Shown piece by piece: positions 15,803 to 20,828 of a stretch of 20,828 nt of DNA. The DNA lies in contig USBV01000009.1 of the NCBI GenBank assembly GCA_900553055.1, positions 1 through 20,828 on the forward strand, in the 5' to 3' direction. The notes beneath the pieces are model-generated. The model was not told the DNA's origin. It ran no database searches and saw only the letters and a program-made list of their open reading frames with translations. This DNA is from an uncultured Phascolarctobacterium sp. (GTDB lineage: Bacteria > Bacillota > Negativicutes > Acidaminococcales > Acidaminococcaceae). The position numbers and the translations under genes are program-made. Positions within the stretch are counted from its first letter, which is position 1. Every line of letters begins with the position of its first letter.

Positions 15803-17467
15803 TTAAAATATTTCAAACTCCCCTCCTTCTTCACTTCTGATAAAATCATCTAAAGATTCAGCAGAATTACTAAGGACTCTTTTGAGAATTAGCCGCCATG
15901 TTTGGAAGTCTGCATCCTTCCAATTGCTTTTTCTTTTTACATAGTTAATCCTATCTCTAAAGTCTTTTTGCGAAATGGACTTCCCATGAACCTTCATAAG
16001 TCCTTGCACCAATGCCGCTCCACTACTAAAAATATTCTCCTCTGTTGAAACCTTCAAATATTGATGTAGTACAAAGGAAGATGGCAACTGTTCTCTTTTG
16101 TCAATATAGATACTAATGCATGTTTTTTTAATTAAACCAAAATTTTCAAGCAAAACCGGAATTGCATAAAACCCACTGACGCAATTGTTTTGTAAATTAA
16201 ATTTATATGTAAAGGCATTTCCGATTTTTTTACCATTGACCACCCCATCTTTTGAAAAAACTGACACGTCAATACTCGAAGATGTATATTCTCCACCTGT
16301 TTCGATAAGCACGCTCATAAGATTGCAATCTTTTTCTTCCAAAAAGTAGACGTCGTTATACATAGGCAAAGATACATGTGCCTCTGAAACAACATCAAAA
16401 CAAATCAGTTGACCATTTGCTGGTGGCTCGCCTGCTCCAATCAACGCCTTATTAGTTCCAAAACTGACCGCGCTATAAGGAGTGTGACCAACTACTTTGT
16501 GCTGAAAAATTTCCCCCGTGTCCTTGTCTAATAAAAAAACTGAACAATCCGCCAAGACAAAAAGGGTCTTCCCGTAAATTGACGGTGGCGCAACAATAAG
16601 CCCTTCTCTGAACTTTTGCCTCCAAACAATACTTCCGTTTAATATGTCAGCACAACCAACCTCACCCTTTAGTGTTGTATAATACACTCTTTGGCTATCA
16701 ACGACAGGAAAATGTCGTCCACAAAACCCAAAAACCCTTGTTCTCCATAGTTCTTTTCCTACTTTTAGATCAAAACAAATGATGTCATGTCCGCATGATG
16801 CAAAAGCAAAGTCATCCTTTAGCCAAATGCCTGACGTATCCGAACTAATAACAGGGCTTCTACCTAACTCCATAGAATACATTATGCTTCCTTCTTGATT
16901 TATAAGCCATAAATAAGAACATGAGCAATCCCTTTCATTGTTGTGGAGCGTACCTGTGCATAATATGCCACCTTTGTACGGCGTAATATTACCGTAAATA
17001 AACGAATTGGGAATATGTAATTTTTTGACAACTTCTCCGTTTTTGTTTACGGCTAAAAGGGTGCTGCCGGAACCAAACCACAATGTTTCGTCTATAACAT
17101 TTAATGTAGTTCGTACTCTGTGACCACCCTGAACAGCCCATTCTACAATGCCAGACTCAGCGGAAACAGCTTGTACTGCATCAAACTCTTTTAGGAAAAC
17201 AACAAGGTCGCCAAAAACAGTTGGTGTTCCATAACCACCATTGACAGCATCTATACTCCAAAGTATTTTCCCATTATGCAGATCAACTTTCAATAAATGA
17301 TACGCCTGTTCCATCTCAGAGTATGTAACGACATAGCCGAAGTATTCACTACAATTATTTCCATAAAATGGAGTTCTAACAACTGCTGGCATTTCTATAC
17401 GCCAACTGTCATTAAGGAAATAACGTTGTTTGTCATTTTTATTTTTAATAATGTTTTTTCGGATCAT
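15803..17467 (-). CDS. PQQ-type beta-propeller protein with extra C-terminal region
   Basis: This 554-aa protein has no signal peptide, so it is probably cytosolic. From about residue 20 to 350 it carries repeated PQQ-like blades of the type D-x-x-x-G-x-x-x-W, for example VDLHNGKILW, FDLKVGKELW, ADILNGSIVW and DKDTGEIF. The cofactor-binding residues of true quinoprotein dehydrogenases are not evident, so it is more likely a binding or scaffold protein. A beta-rich segment follows (about 375-455), then a charged helical tail (about 465-554) ending in EEGGEFEIF. AAAGGAG at 17478-17484 fixes ATG17467. It is third in a minus-strand series after the 34-aa peptide and the C39-like protein. Its function is unknown to me; an accessory role in peptide maturation or export is a guess from context. 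Confidence 0.75.
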   Translation of the reverse strand: MIRKNIIKNKNDKQRYFLNDSWRIEMPAVVRTPFYGNNCSEYFGYVVTYSEMEQAYHLLKVDLHNGKILWSIDAVNGGYGTPTVFGDLVVFLKEFDAVQAVSAESGIVEWAVQGGHRVRTTLNVIDETLWFGSGSTLLAVNKNGEVVKKLHIPNSFIYGNITPYKGGILCTGTLHNNERDCSCSYLWLINQEGSIMYSMELGRSPVISSDTSGIWLKDDFAFASCGHDIICFDLKVGKELWRTRVFGFCGRHFPVVDSQRVYYTTLKGEVGCADILNGSIVWRQKFREGLIVAPPSIYGKTLFVLADCSVFLLDKDTGEIFQHKVVGHTPYSAVSFGTNKALIGAGEPPANGQLICFDVVSEAHVSLPMYNDVYFLEEKDCNLMSVLIETGGEYTSSSIDVSVFSKDGVVNGKKIGNAFTYKFNLQNNCVSGFYAIPVLLENFGLIKKTCISIYIDKREQLPSSFVLHQYLKVSTEENIFSSGAALVQGLMKVHGKSISQKDFRDRINYVKRKSNWKDADFQTWRLILKRVLSNSAESLDDFIRSEEGGEFEIF

Positions 17468-17539
17468 ATATATTATGCTCCTTTCTCTTTGCGATTGATT
17501 GTAATTCGAAGTCTACGCAAAAAACATTTCGATAGGCAA

Positions 17540-17576
17540 CATGTGGGTGGAAGAGTTTCAATCATCCACCCACATG
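17540..17576 (-). terminator. Perfect 12-bp hairpin between the C39-like and propeller genes
   Basis: CATGTGGGTGGA (17540-17551) and its exact complement (17565-17576) enclose 13 nt, 40 bases after the C39-like gene's stop. A T-run follows only about 14 bases later on the minus strand, so it may be a partial terminator, attenuator or mRNA processing and stability element. Confidence 0.65.
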
Positions 17577-17616
17577 CCACCAATTCACAGTGGACTATAT
17601 TGTCCAATACCGAGTT

Positions 17617-18414
17617 TTAGTAATTACTTGCATTGATGGAAGAAATAACGCTTTCCTTCTGCGACACACCACTACTTCTGTTAATCTTCACCGTCTCCGT
17701 AAAGTCCATACAGATATTGTCCCTGTACTGATAAGGCCTGTCACTTGATAAGGTCGCAAGCACCTCGATTCTGACATCGATATCTCCCGACAGTTCTTTT
17801 TCCAAAGGGAATGTAAATATCGCCTTTTCCCCAATCTTCCATTCGCCAGAAAGGCTCTGCGATTGCTGCTTTTCATTTCCATTGAAGAGATAATGAATAG
17901 TCACTTTGAATGTTTCAAATTTCGTATTGTTTCTATCGATAACATAGCCTAAAGGCTCATAAAAGCCCAAATCAACAGCAAGACTTGCATTTTCCTCGAT
18001 AAGCACTGGCCTAATCTTGTGTGAAATCAAAGAAAGTCGCGTTCCTTTTTCAGCAGTGCAATTAACACATGCTACATGGAGCGATTCATATGGGAGTTTG
18101 CCAACGCCGCCGTGTTGTCCACCCCAATTGGGGTTCCAAGGATCTACGATATCAAATTCCTCTTTGTCGTCATTATACCCAACAATAAGGACACAATGAG
18201 ACTCCATATCCAGGCGATGAGAGAGTTCTTCATTTTCGATTGGGTAGTCGGCGGCTGAATGAACACGAATCAATGTGGGAACTCCGTTTACAATCGAGCT
18301 TTTTATGCTTTCAAGAGCTCTTAATGACCAAGGCTCATAGCCAATCACAGGAACTAAAGCATTTGCCGTTTCGGGTATTTGCTGATTAGTAATCAACTTA
18401 AATATGCTATTCAT
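17617..18414 (-). CDS. C39/papain-like protein lacking the catalytic cysteine
   Basis: This is a 265-aa protein. Residues about 25-125 look like the second half of a C39-type cysteine peptidase: the helix ALESIKSSIVNGVPTLIRVHS, then ESHCVLIVGYNDD with the catalytic-type His, the Asp of IVDPWNP, and WGGQHGGVGKLPYESL. The N-terminal helix with the catalytic Cys (CGxxS/T type) is absent and no Cys precedes the His. About 130-265 is a beta-rich domain ending in a Ser/Asn-rich tail. The start is ATG18414, because GAAAGGAGGC at 18421-18430 is ideally spaced; the earlier in-frame ATG18432 sits on that site. The native-looking start argues against simple truncation. It could bind a leader peptide like the C39-like domains of some exporters. 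No signal peptide is seen. Confidence 0.7.
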   Translation of the reverse strand: MNSIFKLITNQQIPETANALVPVIGYEPWSLRALESIKSSIVNGVPTLIRVHSAADYPIENEELSHRLDMESHCVLIVGYNDDKEEFDIVDPWNPNWGGQHGGVGKLPYESLHVACVNCTAEKGTRLSLISHKIRPVLIEENASLAVDLGFYEPLGYVIDRNNTKFETFKVTIHYLFNGNEKQQSQSLSGEWKIGEKAIFTFPLEKELSGDIDVRIEVLATLSSDRPYQYRDNICMDFTETVKINRSSGVSQKESVISSINASNY

Positions 18415-18499
18415 GCTTGTGCCTCCTTTCAACAGTGAATGGGTGATATTTCCATCTTGTGTTATCTAAAAACACTACGCTTTCGATTCACCACACAGC

Positions 18500-18542
18500 A
18501 AAAAGCGCATAAGCCGACTTAACAACAGTCTGGCTTATGCGC
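18500..18542 (-). terminator. Strong hairpin overlapping the peptide gene's stop codon
   Basis: An 11-bp perfect stem (18505-18515 with 18532-18542), extended by GAC/GTC past one bulged base, is followed on the minus strand by TTTTT. The peptide's TAA (18535-18537) lies inside the upstream arm. Translation to the stop would disrupt the stem, so it can act as a partial terminator between a highly expressed peptide and its downstream genes. Confidence 0.85.
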
Positions 18543-18639
18543 CCACATGATAGATTTTGAGTTGCCCCGTCCATAGATGGGGGCTAGGCCAAAATCCAAA
18601 ATGAGATAACCCAGACTGCTTTTGCATAAAACGGAACAT
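18535..18639 (-). CDS. Candidate 34-aa secreted or modified peptide (precursor)
   Basis: This is a small gene, 35 codons with the stop, recognised from its signals rather than homology. A promoter lies at 18693-18721, GGAGG ends seven bases before ATG18639, and a strong hairpin starts at the stop codon. The product begins MFRFMQKQSG, has an aromatic and proline-rich middle (FGFWPSPHLW) and ends TGQLKIYHVGA. There is no classical signal peptide and no obvious double-glycine leader. It lies directly before a C39-like protein, a beta-propeller protein and, beyond the IS110 copy, an ABC exporter, all on the same strand. That is the usual place for a precursor or signalling peptide. The same frame is open upstream to 18960, but that extension has no comparable signals. 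It may also be a leader peptide of an attenuator. Confidence 0.5.
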   Translation of the reverse strand: MFRFMQKQSGLSHFGFWPSPHLWTGQLKIYHVGA

Positions 18640-18692
18640 GACACTACCTCCAATCTTATAAATGTCGGACGGATTAAACCATCCGCAACGTA

Positions 18693-18721
18693 ATTTTACC
18701 ATATCAATAGCATAAACGCAA
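18693..18721 (-). promoter_or_regulatory. Promoter for the peptide and cargo genes
   Basis: On the minus strand a TTGCGT -35 (18716-18721) and TAAAAT -10 (18693-18698) are exactly 17 bp apart, with TGG before the -10 giving an extended element. It predicts a leader of about 47 nt before ATG18639, with a small CGGAT/ATCCG hairpin in it. Confidence 0.55.
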
Positions 18722-18989
18722 CTGTTTCCCATTAAAAACACTTGTAACATTTGTGTGAACGCAAGCAGAGCTGAGCACCTGTTGCCAACGGAAAATAAAC
18801 GGTCTGCCATCTGCTGTATGACATATGCACCCACCACTGATTCATGGGCAAACAAGGAGAGTAACAGACTACATTGCTGTCGTTTCCCGTCTAGTATGGA
18901 AACACAACGAGAATATCGCCAAGGTATGAGTCTCAAAGCTTTTATTTGGGCAGAATGCAATGATCGGAAACAGATTGATTCGATGATTG
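18722..18989. other. Region upstream of the cargo promoter, no convincing gene
   Basis: Frames are open on both strands here, but none has a good ribosome binding site plus a recognisable product. It may hold regulatory sites or scar sequence between the cargo and the relaxase remnant. Confidence 0.4.
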
Positions 18990-19001
18990 CCTAAGATAAA
19001 A

Positions 19002-19032
19002 GCGGGAGTGCATCGTAAAAATACACTCCCGC
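19002..19032 (-). terminator. Terminator of the relaxase remnant
   Basis: GCGGGAGTG (19002-19010) and CACTCCCGC (19024-19032) form a 9-bp GC-rich stem, which can pair further inward. It lies just after the relaxase stop at 19040 on the minus strand and is followed by TTTTA. Confidence 0.8.
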
Positions 19033-19039
19033 CGGTTTG

Positions 19040-20135
19040 TTAGCGTTCCCAATCATCCTGCTTTTTTCTTTCTTGTTTGGCCTTATTCTGCCGCCGCTGC
19101 TGGTATTCCCGTTCCCGCTGGATTTGCCGGATTTCCTGGCTCTCGGCATACTCGTCCAAATGCCGGGAAACATCCCGCTTGCTGTCATCCATTGTCCTGT
19201 GACTGTACTTATCGCCATACTTTTCCTTCACACGCTGGACTGCCGTCTGCTCCATTTCAGGGCGCAGTTCCTGTCGGGTGTCGTGCAGCTCCACCGGGTC
19301 GAATTGTTCACCCTGTGTTTTCAGCTCGGCATATTCGGCAAGGGCGGTTTCCAATTCGGCGGAGTATTTCTGTTCCTGCTCGTCCAGTTCTTTCAAGTTG
19401 GCTTCCATCAGTGCAACCTTCTTCCTGACCTTAGAAACATCCTTGCCGTCCGTACAGTCCATATTGTCCAGAAGAATCGCCTTTTCGGATTGCAGTTCTT
19501 CCAGCAATTCCGTCAGTTCTGCTATTCTGGCGGTCAACTCGTTCTTCCTGGGGATATTCCAGAACGGCAATTCTTTCTTTTCGGCAAGGAGGTCTGTGCG
19601 CTCCCTTTTGGTTTCCTTGATTTGGTCTACCACCTCGGAATATCGGTTCAGGTTGATATTCCAGGCATCCACGGATTTTCCAATGACAGATTTGCCTGTG
19701 CGGATGTGGTTAAGCTGATAGCAGAAAATCAACAGCTTTTGCCGCAGGAATTCCATGGACTTAGCGAGTTCCGGTAGAGAATGGAGGACCTCTTGCGCCA
19801 GCTTCTTGACGGCGGCTTTCAGTTCCCGCAGCAGAGCGTTGTCCGCTTTAATCTGCCGATTCAGTTCACAGCGGTCGGAGATAATGCCCTTTTTCTCCAT
19901 AGCCCTTGCCACCACACCTTCGTGGATGGTGGGCTGCTCGACCAGACCTCGCTCGGCATGACTGCGGTGGTCGATACGGACATCGTGTCCGTATCGTTCC
20001 AGATAGCGGTTGGTTACGTCTGCCCATGCCTTGCGCCATACGACAAGCTGTTCCTCGCTGTTCCAACGTTCGGAGATGGGATTCTGTCTGCCGAACTTGG
20101 TGCTTTTGGGGTGCTTGCTGGCTCGCTCCAAGCCT
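19040..20135 (-). pseudogene. MobA/MobL-family relaxase, C-terminal remnant
   Basis: This is the C-terminal part of a plasmid or mobilisable-element relaxase, which nicks DNA at oriT and pilots it during conjugation. The visible parts are the family block around VVWRKAWADVTNRYLERYG, DHRSHAERGLVEQPTIHEG and AMEKKGI, followed by a long charged coiled-coil region (about 90-300) and a very basic Arg/Gln/Lys tail. The N-terminal relaxase domain, with catalytic Tyr and the histidine triad, is missing. An in-frame TAA at 20135-20137 and unrelated sequence precede the remnant; the first possible start is a TTG at 20131 without a clear ribosome binding site. It should not nick DNA. GC-richer than the cargo block, like the recombinase remnant, it suggests the two came from the same mobile background. 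Confidence 0.82.
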
Positions 20136-20300
20136 TACTATTGCAGAAGAGAGAGCTTGGCCGTAGCGAAAACTGAAGAGACTGGACTGCGTGAAATGGA
20201 GAAAAGCAAAACAAACACAGAGATGTACCCGGGATAGCAACCGCAAAATTTACTGTGCAAAGATGAGGATGCTTGAAAAACGAGGGTTTCTCTGCTACAA
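20136..20300. other. Scar sequence without recognisable gene
   Basis: This lies between the truncated relaxase and the next plus-strand reading frame. No frame gives a recognisable product and no oriT-like repeat is obvious. It is the likely junction of two pieces of mobile DNA. Confidence 0.4.
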
Positions 20301-20534
20301 TTGAAGATATCAAGTGAGCAAAACTGCGGTGCAGGAGCTCCTACACCATATTCGGACAGGATTAGTTTTTCCCTAGTAACTCGAATTCTAAAGCCCTTGG
20401 ACGCTGATAAGAAGGCACAGAGGGAGACTTCTGCCCCACAGCAACTGCCCTCGCTGCGCCCGCCAGAGGAGCTTTTGCCGGAATTGATGCCGTTGGTCAA
20501 TAAAGTTGTATTACCTAGGAGGAATATAAAATGA
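20301..20534 (+). pseudogene. Possible C-terminal remnant of a gene coupled to the phosphatase gene
   Basis: A frame of up to 77 codons ends in TGA that overlaps the next start as ATGA, a common sign of translational coupling. Its last 35 residues (for example SLRPPEELLPELMPLVNK) look like a genuine proline-rich protein end. The first half looks like random sequence and the start (TTG20301) has no good ribosome binding site. It may be the tail of a gene truncated by the same rearrangement. I do not recognise it. Confidence 0.3.
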
Positions 20535-20828
20535 GAGATGTCTATATTGGTCCGATTAAAGCCGTGCTGGATTTCCTGGACAATTCCACAATGGATTTCA
20601 TTCTCTGTGTCTCGAAGGACAATCTCTCCAAGCCGCTGCCCTCAAATGTAATGCAGCTGGATTTCGGAGATACCGTCGATGCAGATGACCCGGCGGCGTT
20701 TTCTGCGCAATTGGCTGCCGAGGTCGCCTCGTTTCTCCGGCGACCGGATGCTCGGCCGAAGCTATTCGTCTGCTGCGACTGCGGCGTGTCGAGAAGTGCC
20801 GCGCTGGCTGCCGCAATCCGCTGCGCCG
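20531..20828 (+). CDS. Small CX5R dual-specificity phosphatase-like protein, 5' part
   Basis: The first 99 codons run off the window end. AGGAGGAATATAAAATG gives a good ribosome binding site and start. The segment KLFVCCDCGVSRSAALAAAI contains the CX5R loop of cysteine phosphatases (Cys, five residues, Arg-Ser, then a helix), as in dual-specificity phosphatase-like proteins often carried by phages and integrative elements. The usual His before the Cys is replaced by Cys. The preceding strand and acidic loop (LDFGDTVDADDPAAF) fit a family in which the general acid lies upstream. The substrate is unknown. Composition matches the relaxase remnant, not the AT-rich cargo. Confidence 0.7.
   Translation, partial: MRDVYIGPIKAVLDFLDNSTMDFILCVSKDNLSKPLPSNVMQLDFGDTVDADDPAAFSAQLAAEVASFLRRPDARPKLFVCCDCGVSRSAALAAAIRCA

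Noticed and set aside
12612..18721. Lasso-peptide or radical-SAM RiPP cluster
   Set aside because: No asparagine-synthetase-like cyclase, B1/B2 pair, radical SAM CxxxCxxC or YcaO-type protein is encoded in the window.
18640..18960. Upstream extension of the 34-aa peptide frame to a 141-aa protein
   Set aside because: The added part has no ribosome binding site at its start, spans the proposed promoter and shows no recognisable domain; the internal ATG18639 has a much better site.
18755..18994. 79-aa plus-strand frame near the relaxase terminator
   Set aside because: No ribosome binding site, no recognisable domain, and it runs against the direction of the neighbouring genes.
19037..19777. 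246-aa hydrophobic plus-strand frame
   Set aside because: It is the antisense shadow of the relaxase coiled coil, whose Glu/Lys codons read as Phe/Leu on the other strand.
1..20828. CRISPR array, tRNA or rRNA genes
   Set aside because: No regularly spaced direct repeats and no cloverleaf or conserved rRNA stretches were seen on reading.

Overview
The window looks like the chromosome of a gut anaerobe, probably a Negativicutes member such as an Acidaminococcaceae or Phascolarctobacterium-like species. That guess rests on a fused TRAP permease, a NamZ-type lipoprotein, diaminopropionate ammonia-lyase and YegP, all with strong AAAGGAGG-type ribosome binding sites. It is an inference from gene content, not a measured phylogeny. 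The mobile DNA on the right resembles the recombinase and MobA/MobL elements that circulate among gut Clostridia.

Left part (1 to about 10,880) is ordinary chromosome. It starts inside a TRAP-transporter fused permease. A NamZ-family lipoprotein (+) follows, converging on a gamma-class carbonic anhydrase (-). Next comes a compact plus-strand run with its own promoter at 3388-3417: a TVP38/TMEM64 membrane protein, a CYTH plus degenerate-CHAD protein, diaminopropionate ammonia-lyase, a membrane-anchored polysaccharide deacetylase and an FAH-family hydrolase. A tandem DUF1508 (YegP) protein has its own promoter and terminator. The chromosome segment ends in a decayed EAL-receiver-GGDEF gene on the minus strand. 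That gene is 5'-truncated and carries an amber codon and a 4-bp tandem duplication; removing one copy restores the frame.

Right part (about 10,890 to 20,828) is a mosaic mobile island. It holds a large serine recombinase missing its catalytic N-terminus, a dead IS110-family element with its structured left flank still present, a 5'-truncated MobA/MobL relaxase, and the start of a small CX5R phosphatase-like protein at the window's end.

Between the recombinase and the relaxase lies an AT-richer minus-strand cargo block that I do not recognise as a described system. It has a promoter, a 34-codon aromatic-rich peptide gene with a good ribosome binding site, and a strong hairpin that begins inside the peptide's stop codon. 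A C39/papain-like protein lacking the catalytic cysteine follows, then a second hairpin, a cytosolic PQQ-type beta-propeller protein with an extra C-terminal region, and, after the IS110 insertion, a 6-TM plus NBD ABC exporter. The layout resembles a small exported-peptide (RiPP-like or signalling) locus, with the pseudo-peptidase and propeller as possible handling factors. It is the best candidate here for an undescribed system. The function is inference; what the sequence shows is the gene order, the regulatory signals and the residues.
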